This document shows positions 35,235-44,817 of a stretch of 64,000 bases of DNA, piece by piece. The translations under genes and the position numbers were made by a program. The stretch lies in the NCBI RefSeq assembly GCF_000231445.1, contig NZ_AGFR01000003.1:186001-250000 (forward strand), read 5' to 3'. The notes below the pieces were generated by a model that was not told the DNA's origin, searched no databases, and saw only the letters and a program-made list of their open reading frames with translations. Source of the stretch: Commensalibacter intestini A911. GTDB lineage: Bacteria; Pseudomonadota; Alphaproteobacteria; Acetobacterales; Acetobacteraceae. The first letter of the stretch is position 1; every line of letters starts with the position of its first letter.

Positions 35235-37202
35235 ATGCTTTCTATTACTTTGCCTGATGGTTCCGTTCGACAATATGAAGGGTCAGTAACAGGCTTAACG
35301 ATTGCACAATCTATTGGTGCTGGGCTTGCTAAAGCAGCGTTGGCAATGGAAGTTAATGGTGAATTGGTTGATTTATCTTTGGAAATTACCGAAGATTCAG
35401 CTGTTAAATTTATCACTAGAAAAGATGAAGCCGCGTTAGAACTTATCCGTCATGATACTGCTCATATTTTAGCTCAGGCCGTTCAAGAACTTTATCCGAA
35501 CACACAAGTCACCATTGGTCCATCAATTGACAATGGATTTTATTATGATTTTGCACGTGATGAACCATTCAAACCTGAAGATTTAGAAGGTATTGAGCGT
35601 CGTATGCATGAAATCGTGGCACGTAATGAGGCTTTTATTCGTCAAGTCATGCCTCGTGATGAAGCTATTCAGCATTTTGAAAAAGCTGGTGAGCATTATA
35701 AGGCAGAGTTGATCCGTGATTTGCCAGAAACAGAAACGATTTCTATTTATCAGCAAGGGCCTTGGTTAGACCTTTGTCGTGGCCCACATATGCGTACAAC
35801 TGCGGATGTTGGTTCTGCGTTTAAGTTAACCAAAGTTGCTGGGGCTTATTGGCGTGGTGATTCTAAAAATGCGATGTTATCACGTATTTATGGAACGGCT
35901 TGGCGTGATAAAAAAGAACTTGATGCGTATTTAACTCAATTAGAAGAAGCTGCGCGTCGTGACCATCGTCGTATTGGTAAAGAAATGGATTTGTTCCATT
36001 TGCAAGATGATGCAGCAGGTTCTATTTTCTGGCATCCAAAAGGCTGGCAGCTTTATACAACATTACAAAATTATATTCAAAGAATCCAACGTCGTTATGG
36101 ATATGTTGAAGTGCGGACTCCACAATTATTAGATCGCTCTTTGTGGGAAGCTTCTGGACATTGGGAAAAATTCAGAGAGAATATGTTTATCGCAACGGTC
36201 GAAGATGAAGATCGTACCTATGCTTTAAAACCAATGAACTGTCCTTGTCATATTCAGATTTTCAATCATACCTTGCGTTCTTATCGTGAGCTTCCATTGC
36301 GTATGGCTGAATTTGGTGCATGTCATCGTTATGAACCTTCTGGTGCTTTACATGGGATTATGCGTGTGCGTTCATTCGTTCAAGATGATGCGCATATTTT
36401 CTGTAGTGAAGATCAGATCACAGCTGAGACTGCTTTATTTGTGCATATGTTATCTGAGGTTTATAAGGATCTTGGGTTTGAAAGCTTCCGTGTTAAATTC
36501 TCTGATCGCCCTGAAAAACGTGCAGGGGACGATGCGACATGGGACAAAGCAGAAAATAGTTTGAAGGATGCTTGTAAACAGGTTGGTGTTGAATTTGAAT
36601 TGAACCAAGGTGAAGGGGCTTTCTATGGTCCTAAGCTTGAATTTGTTTTACGTGATGCGATTGGTCGTGATTGGCAATGTGGTACATTACAAGTTGATTA
36701 TGTATTACCAGAACGTTTGAAAGCATCTTATATTGGTGAAGATAGTGCCAGACATCGTCCTGTTATGTTGCACCGTGCGATTGTTGGCTCTTTTGAACGT
36801 TTCCTTGGGATTCTTATTGAACAATATGCTGGATCTTTCCCGTTATGGTTAGCACCAGTGCAAGTTGTAGTGGCAACGATTGTTAATGATGCTGAAGAAT
36901 ATGCCCAAGAAGTGGTCGAGTTATTACAATCAAGAGGAATGAATGTAGAACTTGACGCTAGAAACGAAAAAATTAATGCAAAAATTCGTGAACATAGCCT
37001 TCAACATGTTCCAGCAATTTTGGTTGTTGGGCGTAAAGAAGTCGAAGAACGAAAAGTAGCTATTCGTAGGCTAGGCGGTGCTGCACAGGAAGTTCTTGGT
37101 TTAGAGGAAGCTATTGCGTTATTAAGCAAAGAAGCAACACCTCCAGATCATAATCGTGTTCCTGTTGCAAAACAAAAGTCAAAACTTCAATGTGAAGGCT
37201 AG
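35235..37202 (+). CDS. thrS: Threonyl-tRNA synthetase
   Basis: ThrS charges tRNA-Thr and edits mis-acylated Ser. The 655-residue class II enzyme has an N-terminal TGS domain (1-60), an editing domain with [12 protein letters not shown] near 74, a catalytic core with the zinc Cys in [12 protein letters not shown] (near 335), and a C-terminal anticodon-binding domain. A short Pro/Lys-rich tail follows. ATG 35235 is chosen over the in-frame TTG 35229 because GGAG at 35222 gives better spacing. It precedes infC, as in many bacteria. Confidence 0.97.
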   Translation: MLSITLPDGSVRQYEGSVTGLTIAQSIGAGLAKAALAMEVNGELVDLSLEITEDSAVKFITRKDEAALELIRHDTAHILAQAVQELYPNTQVTIGPSIDNGFYYDFARDEPFKPEDLEGIERRMHEIVARNEAFIRQVMPRDEAIQHFEKAGEHYKAELIRDLPETETISIYQQGPWLDLCRGPHMRTTADVGSAFKLTKVAGAYWRGDSKNAMLSRIYGTAWRDKKELDAYLTQLEEAARRDHRRIGKEMDLFHLQDDAAGSIFWHPKGWQLYTTLQNYIQRIQRRYGYVEVRTPQLLDRSLWEASGHWEKFRENMFIATVEDEDRTYALKPMNCPCHIQIFNHTLRSYRELPLRMAEFGACHRYEPSGALHGIMRVRSFVQDDAHIFCSEDQITAETALFVHMLSEVYKDLGFESFRVKFSDRPEKRAGDDATWDKAENSLKDACKQVGVEFELNQGEGAFYGPKLEFVLRDAIGRDWQCGTLQVDYVLPERLKASYIGEDSARHRPVMLHRAIVGSFERFLGILIEQYAGSFPLWLAPVQVVVATIVNDAEEYAQEVVELLQSRGMNVELDARNEKINAKIREHSLQHVPAILVVGRKEVEERKVAIRRLGGAAQEVLGLEEAIALLSKEATPPDHNRVPVAKQKSKLQCEG

Positions 37203-37326
37203 ATCGTTCGAGAAAAATAGACTATAATAGTAATCAAATTATTTTTATACCTTTAGAAAGAGTCTCATACAGAATATATGTGCATTTATTGCCAAATAGG
37301 GTTATGTCTTTCTAAGGTAAACAGTT

Positions 37327-37345
37327 AGAAGGAAAACTAACCATA
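37327..37345 (+). promoter_or_regulatory. infC ribosome binding site with AUA initiation codon
   Basis: AGAAGGA at 37327-37333 is followed 9 nt later by ATA at 37343, in frame with the conserved IF3 N-terminus. No ATG, GTG, TTG or CTG lies in frame between this site and the conserved core. A rare start codon here allows IF3 to repress its own translation, as known for the AUU start of E. coli infC. Confidence 0.75.
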
Positions 37346-37882
37346 GTAGTAAAGACATCTACTCCTCCCACAACAAACCGCGAAGGTCCGCTTGTTGATG
37401 AGGAGATTCGTGCACCTCAGGTTCGTCTCGTTGGTGCTGAAGGCGAAATGTTAGGTATTGTTGCAACTCGTGAAGCGTTGAAAATGGCGCATGCGGTTGG
37501 GTTAAACTTGTTAGAAGTAAGTCCAAATGCAGAACCACCAGTTGCAAAAATTCTTGATTACGGCAAGTTCAAATACGAACAGCAAAAAAAGAAAAACGAA
37601 GCGCGTAAAAAGCAAAAAGTTATCGAGATTAAAGAACTGAAAGTTCGTCCTAATATCGATGCAAACGACTATCAGGTAAAGTTAAATGCTGCAAAGCGTT
37701 TTCTTGCTAGTGGTGACAAGGTTAAATTAACTCTTCGTTTTCGTGGTCGTGAAATGGCCCACCAAGAATTGGGTGTTCAACTTTTAGAGCGTTTCCGTTT
37801 AGATTTGGAAGCTGAGACAAAAGTAGAGCAAATGCCAAAGCTTGAAAATCGTCAGATGGTTATGGTTTTAGCTCCACGTTAA
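37343..37882 (+). CDS. infC: Translation initiation factor IF-3
   Basis: IF3 binds the 30S subunit, prevents 50S joining and proofreads the start codon and initiator tRNA. From the AUA start the protein has 179 residues, the normal length. The N-terminal domain (GPLVDEEIRAPQVRLVGAEG) is followed by the basic linker (KKKNEARKKQK) and the C-terminal domain (IKELKVRPNIDANDYQVK, then LRFRGREMAH). The first in-frame ATG, at 37448, would remove a third of the N-terminal domain and cannot be the real start. A clear terminator follows; rpmI and rplT are not downstream as they are in E. coli. Confidence 0.95.
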   Translation: MVVKTSTPPTTNREGPLVDEEIRAPQVRLVGAEGEMLGIVATREALKMAHAVGLNLLEVSPNAEPPVAKILDYGKFKYEQQKKKNEARKKQKVIEIKELKVRPNIDANDYQVKLNAAKRFLASGDKVKLTLRFRGREMAHQELGVQLLERFRLDLEAETKVEQMPKLENRQMVMVLAPR

Positions 37883-37892
37883 AACAAAAAAA

Positions 37893-37920
37893 GGTATGTA
37901 AGAGATTACATACCTTTTTT
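37893..37920 (+). terminator. Rho-independent terminator of infC
   Basis: A perfect 8-bp stem (GGTATGTA with TACATACC) and a 6-nt loop are followed by six T, 10 nt after the infC stop. Confidence 0.92.
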
Positions 37921-38029
37921 ATTATTTACATGAATAAAAGAACTCGCTTTTCTAGTAATGATCGATTAAATTTCCTTTATCATTTTTGATGTTTTAAAAT
38001 ACTCTTAGTTGTATAAAGGATAGTTTTTG

Positions 38030-40564
38030 ATGACAACACAATCTCGCTTTACGGGTTTTTGCCAAGAAGTCAGAAACGATGTTATCCTGGGCTGGGCTAT
38101 TAATGTTTCTTCTCCTCGAGATTATGTAACTGTATTGGCATTTATTGATGATCAACAGGTTGCAGAGATAAAATGCGATCAAAGTAGAGAAGATATTCAG
38201 GAAAAGATCAATTTTTTCCGTAGTGATATCGGATTCCAATTTGCTATCCCCAATGCATTTAGAGATGGAAAAGCGCATAAGCTTTCTTTTCGTTTCCCAG
38301 ATAATAATGTTATTTCCATTCTAACCAAAAAGAATCCTACAGAAGGCATTGCAGCATTTCCTTTCCAGCTTGAAGAGCAACCACAAGATAAAGTTAAAAT
38401 ATTATCTTGTATGGATGGTTGGAAAAATGGAGCTATTCACGGTTGGGTTTTAAAACAAGATACGTCTACAGGAAAATATTCTGGTAAGTGTCAAGTAATG
38501 GTGACGATGGATGGTCGTCATTTAAAAACTGTGGAGGCTAATCAGTTCCGTGGTGATGTTGCCAGTGCAGTTAACGCAGATGCACGGTGTGGTTTTGCTG
38601 TTGTTGTTCCTAGGGCATTACGTAAACGGGTTCGATCTGTTTTTCGTGTTTATGTTATGCCAGAGCAAATAGAGCTGCAAGGTAGCCCTTATGAGACGAC
38701 ATTAATTGATGATTTATTAGAGCAACAGCTTTTGGTAGTGAATAATCAGATTGACTTCCTTTACAAAGAAATGGCAACGCTGCGATCTCAATTAAAACGT
38801 TTAATCAGTGGTTCTGAATATGTGATTAATGAGTATGGTTCGTGGGCAAAGAAGTATTATTCTTTATTGCCTAAACGGTTAGAGAAGTTGCATTTGGATC
38901 TGGCGATCAAAAATATCGAGTTTCAAACACCATTAATTTCAATTATTTGTCCTGTATATCAGCCAGAAATTAAATTTTTTAAAGAAGCTGTCGAGTCTGT
39001 GGTAAAGCAAACTTATCAAAATTGGGAATTGATCCTTGTTGATGATGGTGGGAAGTCCGTTGATATCCAAAAAGAAATTAAACAACTCGTTAAACAAGAT
39101 GCTCGAATTAAGTCTGTTGCTTTAAAAACAAATAAAGGGATTTCAGCAGCTACGAATGCTGGGATTAAAAAAGCAACAGGGGAGTGGATTGCTTTTTTTG
39201 ATCATGATGATGTGCTAGTTCCCCAGGCTTTAGAAATCATGATTGGTTCTGCGCAGTTGCATAAAACACAAATGCTTTATTCTGATGAGGATAAAGTTGA
39301 TGATCTTGGAGCTTTTGTTGAGCCTCACTTTAAACCAGATTTTAATTATCGTTATTTGCTTGGATTAAATTATATTTGCCACTTTGTGATGGTGCATGCC
39401 GATGTGGTCAAGCAAGCAGGAGCATTGGATTCTAAATATGATGGGGCTCAAGATCATGATTTCTTATTACGATTAACGGAAATTATTCCTCATCAACAAA
39501 TTCATCACGTTCCTGAAGTTTTATATCATTGGCGTAAAACAGCAGGTTCTACTGCGGAAACCGTAGATAATAAAGATTATGCGATTAAGGCTGGGGTTGC
39601 TTGCGTTCAGGATCATTTAAAACGAATTAAAAAATCGGCTAAAGTTGGGTCTATTAAAGGATTTACTGCATATCAAGTAGAGTGGAAAAAAGCGCAATCT
39701 GATTTGGTTACGATTATTATTCCTTTTAAAGATCAAGTGCATACAACGAAAGAATGTGTTGATCGTTTACTAGAATATACAGATTACAAAAATTATCAGA
39801 TTATATTGGTTGATAATGCTTCTCATGAGGCTGAAACGTTAGCGTTTTTAGAAGAATACTCTAAATATGAAAGGATTGAAGTTTTACCGGTTTATGAAGA
39901 ATTTAATTTTTCTCGGTTGAATAACCTTGCAACTCAACAATTCAAAAGTGACTTTTATTTATTTTTAAATAATGATGTTTTTGTTAACGATTCTAAGTGG
40001 CTGCATATTTTAGTAAATGAAGCCTTATTATCCGAGGATGTTGGAATCGTTGGTGCAAAATTATTATATCCCGATGGTAGGGTACAACATGGAGGTGTTG
40101 TTGTCGGCCCTGAAGTCATTGGTGATCATATGAATAGAGGTTTAGAGGCTGAAGAATTTGGCTATGCTTGTCGTTCTGTTTTATCTCAAGAGCTAACAGC
40201 GGTCACAGCAGCGATGATGTTGATTAAAGCGAGTGTTTTTGAAGCGCTAAATGGCTTTAATGAAAATCATTTGAAGATTGCGTTCAATGATGTTGATTTA
40301 TGCTTACGTGCCAGAGAGGCTGGGTACAAAGTGATTTTCAGTGCAGATTGTATGGCTGTACATCATGAGAGCCTCTCAAGAGGAACGGATGATTGTCCAG
40401 AGCACGAAGAGCGTTTTTCTTATGAAAAAGAATATATGAACAATAGCTGGGGGCGTAAAGCGATTTACACCTGTGATCCTGCATATTCACCTAATTTTGT
40501 GGTAAGACCTCCGCTTTTTTATGAATTAAGTAATCCAGAAAAAACGGAGGCCACAGAGAAATAA
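38030..40564 (+). CDS. Tandem GT2 glycosyltransferase with unknown N-terminal region
   Basis: This 844-residue protein has three parts. Residues about 1-260 are not recognised and are repeat-like, with two similar beta-rich units (GFCQEVRNDVILGWAINVSS and the later KNGAIHGWVL segment). The first GT2 domain (about 300-545) has ISIICPVYQPEI, DDG and FFDHDDVL. The second GT2 domain (about 560-800) has TIIIPFKDQVH, LVDNAS and FLNNDVFV. Such tandem GT2 proteins build O-antigen or capsule glycans. ATG 38030 follows AAAGGA. It ends 4 nt from the convergent glyS stop, with no room for a separate terminator. Confidence 0.85.
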   Translation: MTTQSRFTGFCQEVRNDVILGWAINVSSPRDYVTVLAFIDDQQVAEIKCDQSREDIQEKINFFRSDIGFQFAIPNAFRDGKAHKLSFRFPDNNVISILTKKNPTEGIAAFPFQLEEQPQDKVKILSCMDGWKNGAIHGWVLKQDTSTGKYSGKCQVMVTMDGRHLKTVEANQFRGDVASAVNADARCGFAVVVPRALRKRVRSVFRVYVMPEQIELQGSPYETTLIDDLLEQQLLVVNNQIDFLYKEMATLRSQLKRLISGSEYVINEYGSWAKKYYSLLPKRLEKLHLDLAIKNIEFQTPLISIICPVYQPEIKFFKEAVESVVKQTYQNWELILVDDGGKSVDIQKEIKQLVKQDARIKSVALKTNKGISAATNAGIKKATGEWIAFFDHDDVLVPQALEIMIGSAQLHKTQMLYSDEDKVDDLGAFVEPHFKPDFNYRYLLGLNYICHFVMVHADVVKQAGALDSKYDGAQDHDFLLRLTEIIPHQQIHHVPEVLYHWRKTAGSTAETVDNKDYAIKAGVACVQDHLKRIKKSAKVGSIKGFTAYQVEWKKAQSDLVTIIIPFKDQVHTTKECVDRLLEYTDYKNYQIILVDNASHEAETLAFLEEYSKYERIEVLPVYEEFNFSRLNNLATQQFKSDFYLFLNNDVFVNDSKWLHILVNEALLSEDVGIVGAKLLYPDGRVQHGGVVVGPEVIGDHMNRGLEAEEFGYACRSVLSQELTAVTAAMMLIKASVFEALNGFNENHLKIAFNDVDLCLRAREAGYKVIFSADCMAVHHESLSRGTDDCPEHEERFSYEKEYMNNSWGRKAIYTCDPAYSPNFVVRPPLFYELSNPEKTEATEK

Positions 40565-40577
40565 GAATTTATTTCTC
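40556..40577. terminator. Palindrome shared by two convergent stop codons
   Basis: GAGAAATAA (40556-40564) pairs perfectly with TTATTTCTC (40569-40577) around GAAT. Each arm encodes the last residues and TAA of its own gene (Glu-Lys-stop on both strands). It may act as a weak bidirectional terminator, but the stem is AT-rich. Confidence 0.5.
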
Positions 40578-42629
40578 GATTTGATTAAAATCAGCGATCA
40601 GGCTAGCAGCCTGGTCGATTTGAGAAAGTAACTTTAGACGATTGCTGCGAATGGCAGGATTTTCATCATTAATGGTTACGTTTTCAAAGAATAGATCCAA
40701 AGTGCCTTTCAGGGTTGCAATGCTGTTCATCGCTTCACTAAATTGCTCTTGTTGTAAGGTGGTATTGATCTGGGCAACTACTTTTTCTAAAGCAGAAGCA
40801 AGATTTTTTTCTTCACCTTTGGTAAATAAGCTTTGATCAGATTTTCCTTGATGAGGCCCATCTTTTTTATCTTCAATACGTAGAATATTGCTGGCGCGTT
40901 TCACTGCAGCAAGTAAGTCTTTGCCATCTGTGGTTTCCAAGAAGGAAGTGATAGCTTCAACTTTCTTTAACAACTCAACAAGGTCAATAAATTGTTTAGT
41001 TGGTGCAACGGCGGAAAGGATATCATAACGCGATCCTTCACTTCGTAATTGAACATAAAGGCGTTCATAAATAAATTCTGCCAAGGCACCAAGATCACTG
41101 GATGCTTGTAAAGCATCTGGTAAGCCAGCAATAGCGAATTCAAAGAGTGCTTTGATATCTAAACGTAGTTGATTCTCACGAATAATACGAATGATTCCCA
41201 AAGCTGCACGACGAAGCGCATAAGGGTCACCAGAACCACTTGGTTTTTCACCAATTGCAAAGAAAGCTGTAAGCAGATCAATCTTGTCTGATAAAGCCGC
41301 AATCATAGAGGTCGGTGCAGTAGGTACGCTATCACTTGGGCCTGCGGGTTTATAATGCTCAGAAATAGCTAGAGCGACTTCAGCAGCTTCTTTGTCATGT
41401 TTGGCGTAATATCCGCCCATAATTCCTTGAACTTCAGGGAACTCACCAACCATACCTGTGGTTAAATCGGCTTTACAAAGGAGTGCTGCACGTTTTGCGA
41501 GTTTCTCATCATGTTTTAATTGTTGTGCAAGATATCCTGCTAACCGTTCTAAGCGTTGAATACGTTCATGCTGGCTGCCAAGCTTCGCATGGAAGATCAC
41601 ATTTTGAAGTTGTTGGTTGCGTTGTTCTAAAGATGTTTTGCGATCCTGATCCCAGAAATAACGCGCATCTGCAAAACGAGCGCGTAAAACACGTTCATTT
41701 CCTGCAATGATCAATTTACCTTCATCATCAGGGGTAATATTGGCAACGAATGCAAAAGCATTGGCAGGGGAGCCATCTTTATTTTTTAGAGCAAAATAAC
41801 GTTGGTTCACGCGCATAGACACTTGCATTACTTCAGGAGGTAAATCCATGAAAAGCTCGTCGATTTTACCTAATAAAGGCACTGGCCATTCTACTAATCC
41901 TGTGACTTCGTTTAACAAGCCTTCATCAGGAACAAGTTGTAAATTTGCTTTTTCGGTTAATGCTGTAATTTCACTGAGGATTTTTTCACGACGTTTATCG
42001 ACATCAGCAATAACAAATTGAGAAAGTAATGTTTCTTCCCATTGTTTAGTATTTTGGATTTCGAAAATTTGTGGAGCAAGAAAACGATGGCCTTCGCTTT
42101 TATTATCACAAACCAAACCATGAGCATCATCGTCTGCAGTGGCAAGCACTAATGGAATGACTTTTCCATCTAAAAGGCAAGTAATGTGATGCAAAGGTCT
42201 TACCCATGTGAATTGACTACCGCAGCCCCAACGCTGAGATTTTGGCCAAGGAAATTTCCATAGAATTTGAGGGAAAATTTGTGCAATAAAATGAGTTGCA
42301 GAGACTTCAGCAATTTTCTTTTGTAAAACCCAGAAACCGTTTTCTTCGATCAGATCAGATTTCTGAGCTTGATGCTTACGTAAGAAGCCATCTAATGCTT
42401 TTTTAGGTGCCGTTGTGCGTGGGCCACGTTCTTGCACTTCTTGAGCAGGGATCGTGTTTTGAATATCTAAACGAATAGCAATTCGACGAGGGGTGCTGAA
42501 GGTTTTAATATTTTCAGGGGATAAATTATCCAGAGCATCACAGAGAAGGCGTTGTAAATTCTCTGTCGCTTGTCGTTGCATGCGTGCTGGAATTTCTTCG
42601 GAAAAGAGCTCGATAAAAAGTTCTGACAT
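40569..42629 (-). CDS. glyS: Glycyl-tRNA synthetase beta subunit
   Basis: GlyS is the beta subunit of the bacterial (alpha2-beta2) glycyl-tRNA synthetase, required with GlyQ to charge tRNA-Gly. The 686-residue protein begins SELFIELFSEEIPARMQ, the usual N-terminus. It shows the tRNA-synt_2f body, including PEVMQVSMRVNQRYFALKNK and SGDPYALRRAALGIIRI, and a C-terminal DALR-like helical domain. It begins 1 nt after the glyQ stop. Confidence 0.97.
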   Translation of the reverse strand: MSELFIELFSEEIPARMQRQATENLQRLLCDALDNLSPENIKTFSTPRRIAIRLDIQNTIPAQEVQERGPRTTAPKKALDGFLRKHQAQKSDLIEENGFWVLQKKIAEVSATHFIAQIFPQILWKFPWPKSQRWGCGSQFTWVRPLHHITCLLDGKVIPLVLATADDDAHGLVCDNKSEGHRFLAPQIFEIQNTKQWEETLLSQFVIADVDKRREKILSEITALTEKANLQLVPDEGLLNEVTGLVEWPVPLLGKIDELFMDLPPEVMQVSMRVNQRYFALKNKDGSPANAFAFVANITPDDEGKLIIAGNERVLRARFADARYFWDQDRKTSLEQRNQQLQNVIFHAKLGSQHERIQRLERLAGYLAQQLKHDEKLAKRAALLCKADLTTGMVGEFPEVQGIMGGYYAKHDKEAAEVALAISEHYKPAGPSDSVPTAPTSMIAALSDKIDLLTAFFAIGEKPSGSGDPYALRRAALGIIRIIRENQLRLDIKALFEFAIAGLPDALQASSDLGALAEFIYERLYVQLRSEGSRYDILSAVAPTKQFIDLVELLKKVEAITSFLETTDGKDLLAAVKRASNILRIEDKKDGPHQGKSDQSLFTKGEEKNLASALEKVVAQINTTLQQEQFSEAMNSIATLKGTLDLFFENVTINDENPAIRSNRLKLLSQIDQAASLIADFNQIEK

Positions 42630-42630
42630 C

Positions 42631-43518
42631 TTATTTCTCCTCCGCTAACCAAGTTTCGCAACAATGTTTGGCCAAGTTACGAATACGACCAATGTAAGAA
42701 GCTCTTTCATTGACACTGATTACGCCACGAGCATCTAATAAATTAAATAAATGACTGGCTTTTAAACAGTAATCATAAGCAGGTTGTGCAAGTTTTTGAT
42801 TAGCTAAAGCTTCAGATTCTTTTTCTGCATCTTTGAAATGGCTAAAGAGGATTTCTGTATCTGCACATTCAAAATTAAAACGAGAATAATCTTGTTCAGC
42901 TCTAAGGAATACTTCACCATAGGTTAATCCATGATCGTTAAAAGCAAGATCATAGACATTTTCAACGCCTTGGATATACATTGCCAATCGTTCCAAACCA
43001 TAGGTTAATTCGGTTGATGGAATGCTGGTGGCAATGCCTCCGACTTGTTGGAAATAAGTGAATTGAGTGACTTCCATTCCATCACACCAAACTTCCCAAC
43101 CTAATCCCCAAGCACCAATGGTTGGGTTTTCCCAATCATCTTCAACAAAACGAATATCATGTTTTTTAGGATCAATGCCAATGGCTTTATAGCTTTCTAA
43201 GAGGAGCTCTTGGCTATCTTTTGGGGATGGTTTTAATAAAACTTGATACTGATAATAATGTTGTAAGCGGTTTGGGTTTTCCCCATAACGTCCATCGGTT
43301 GGTCGGCGGCAAGGTTGTACATAGGCAGCTTTCCACGGTTTATTTCCTAAAGCCCGTAACGTGGTATGAGGGGAAAGCGTACCTGCACCAATCTCAAGGT
43401 CATAAGGTTGTAAGATCGCACAGCCTTTTGAATCCCAAAAATCATGAAGTTTTAAAATAAGCCCTTGAAAAGATAAGGCACCATTTTTGGATGGTGGAGA
43501 AGTTGTGTTTGAAGGCAT
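42631..43518 (-). CDS. glyQ: Glycyl-tRNA synthetase alpha subunit
   Basis: GlyQ carries the class II catalytic site of the tetrameric glycyl-tRNA synthetase. The 295-residue protein has [23 protein letters not shown] near residue 40, then [21 protein letters not shown], and [19 protein letters not shown], all diagnostic. The ATG at 43518 has AGGA 11 nt upstream. That site directly abuts a strong hairpin at 43534-43578, which may affect its translation. Confidence 0.97.
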   Translation of the reverse strand: MPSNTTSPPSKNGALSFQGLILKLHDFWDSKGCAILQPYDLEIGAGTLSPHTTLRALGNKPWKAAYVQPCRRPTDGRYGENPNRLQHYYQYQVLLKPSPKDSQELLLESYKAIGIDPKKHDIRFVEDDWENPTIGAWGLGWEVWCDGMEVTQFTYFQQVGGIATSIPSTELTYGLERLAMYIQGVENVYDLAFNDHGLTYGEVFLRAEQDYSRFNFECADTEILFSHFKDAEKESEALANQKLAQPAYDYCLKASHLFNLLDARGVISVNERASYIGRIRNLAKHCCETWLAEEK

Positions 43519-43533
43519 AAAAAATAGTGTCCT

Positions 43534-43578
43534 CAGAAAACATTATAAAAATTAAAACGTATTTTATAATGTTTTCTG
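43534..43578 (-). promoter_or_regulatory. 17-bp perfect hairpin abutting the glyQ ribosome binding site
   Basis: CAGAAAACATTATAAAA and its exact reverse complement (43534-43550 and 43562-43578) flank an 11-nt loop. On the minus strand the AGGA Shine-Dalgarno of glyQ starts at the base of the second arm. A control element of glyQS or a second terminator for the upstream gene are both possible. It does not look like a T-box. Confidence 0.6.
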
Positions 43579-43645
43579 GAAAAAAATAAGAGCAATCTGA
43601 TCCTTCAGAAGGAATAAATTAAATTATTTAACGAATTTTGCTCTT
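43579..43645 (-). terminator. Probable terminator of the 3-hydroxyacyl-CoA dehydrogenase-like gene
   Basis: On the minus strand an 8-bp outer stem (AAGAGCAA with TTGCTCTT) encloses an inner CCTTC/GAAGG hairpin and is followed by ATTTTTTT. It begins 32 nt after the stop of the gene at 43678. The long distance between the outer arms makes it less certain. Confidence 0.55.
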
Positions 43646-43677
43646 TATACATAAAAAGTAGTCAATTTCTTTGTATA

Positions 43678-44541
43678 TTATTTGATATTTTTGTCTTTAT
43701 ACTGATAAAAACCAGAACCTGATTTAACGCCCAATTTATTTTTAGAAAGGAAGTTGTCTTGTAAATATTGGCGAGGTTCTTTTGGGATGTCTTGTCGAGC
43801 TTCGGCATAATGGTTTTCAATATCATAGACAACGTCCAAGCCAACTTCATCCATCAAATGGAATGCACCATGTCTAAAGTCTCCAAGGTAAGAGAAAATT
43901 TGATCAATTTCTTCTGGGGTAGAAACACCTTCAGCAGCAACATATAAGGATTCTCTTTTAATTGCAGCCCAGATACGATTGAAAATAAATCCAATACTTT
44001 CTTTCCTGACATGGAAAGGATTTAGATGAAATTCAGTAAAGACTTTCATCATGAAATCAATGACCTTCGGGTCTGTATGCCCACAGCCCATCACTTCTAC
44101 GACTTTGGTAATGGGGGGACGATAAAAATGTGTGTTGATAAAACGATGTGTATTTTTAACGTTTTTAGTGAGTTGGCTTGATGGGAAAGAAGAGGAATTT
44201 GTGGTTAAAATTGCATCTTGAGGGATGAGCTGATCAAGCTTCTCTAATAAATCGAGCTTTGCATCTAAGATTTCAGGGATAGATTCAATGGCAAGCCAAA
44301 CATTCTCACACGCTTTTTCTAAATCATTAAAAACTTTTACTGTTGCTTGCTTTCCATTCGGGGTTTCTTTGACAAGTTCAGGAAGATATTCATTGATATA
44401 TTGAATGGATAAATCTGTTTGTTCAGAAGAGGAATCATATAAATGAACCATATTTCCTTGGGTAGCAAGAACAGTGGCTATTCTGCGTCCCATATTCCCA
44501 GAGCCACAGATTAAAAGAGGGCGATGGATATAATCTAACAT
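43678..44541 (-). CDS. 3-hydroxyacyl-CoA dehydrogenase family oxidoreductase
   Basis: This 287-residue NAD-dependent enzyme has an N-terminal Rossmann domain starting LLICGSGNMGRRIA and the later segment TNSSSFPSSQL. RFINTHFYRPP corresponds to the catalytic His region. The C-terminal helical domain has GFIFNRIWAAIKRESLYVAAEG and LMDEVGLDVVYDI. The family includes 3-hydroxybutyryl-CoA dehydrogenases and L-gulonate 3-dehydrogenase (lambda-crystallin type); the substrate is not clear. No other fatty-acid oxidation gene is nearby. ATG 44541 is preferred over the in-frame TTG 44556. Confidence 0.82.
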   Translation of the reverse strand: MLDYIHRPLLICGSGNMGRRIATVLATQGNMVHLYDSSSEQTDLSIQYINEYLPELVKETPNGKQATVKVFNDLEKACENVWLAIESIPEILDAKLDLLEKLDQLIPQDAILTTNSSSFPSSQLTKNVKNTHRFINTHFYRPPITKVVEVMGCGHTDPKVIDFMMKVFTEFHLNPFHVRKESIGFIFNRIWAAIKRESLYVAAEGVSTPEEIDQIFSYLGDFRHGAFHLMDEVGLDVVYDIENHYAEARQDIPKEPRQYLQDNFLSKNKLGVKSGSGFYQYKDKNIK

Positions 44542-44817
44542 TTTGTATTCTTTCAATAAGTAATGAAATTAAGTGCTAAGCTTAAAACAGTTTCAATCTT
44601 TAAATGATGTGTCAATATTGAGCTATTCTTTTTAGTTTACGAATAATTCTATTTTTGTGAAAAGAGTAAAGTCAAATGAATTGAGTTCACTTTATTATGA
44701 TTATTTATTGGTTTTATTGTTTATAATTTTGTAAAATGAAGAAAAGACTTGTTAATTTATAGATGGAAATTACATAATAATGACTGAATTCCATCTTATT
44801 ATAGAGGTTATGAAGAA

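Noticed and set aside
37448-37882. Short infC starting at ATG 37448
   Set aside because: The upstream frame encodes the conserved IF3 N-terminus and has a strong ribosome binding site, so the short form is an artefact.
43519-43677. T-box riboswitch upstream of glyQ
   Set aside because: I see no T-box sequence or specifier loop, and T-boxes are not expected in Proteobacteria. Plain hairpins explain the structure.
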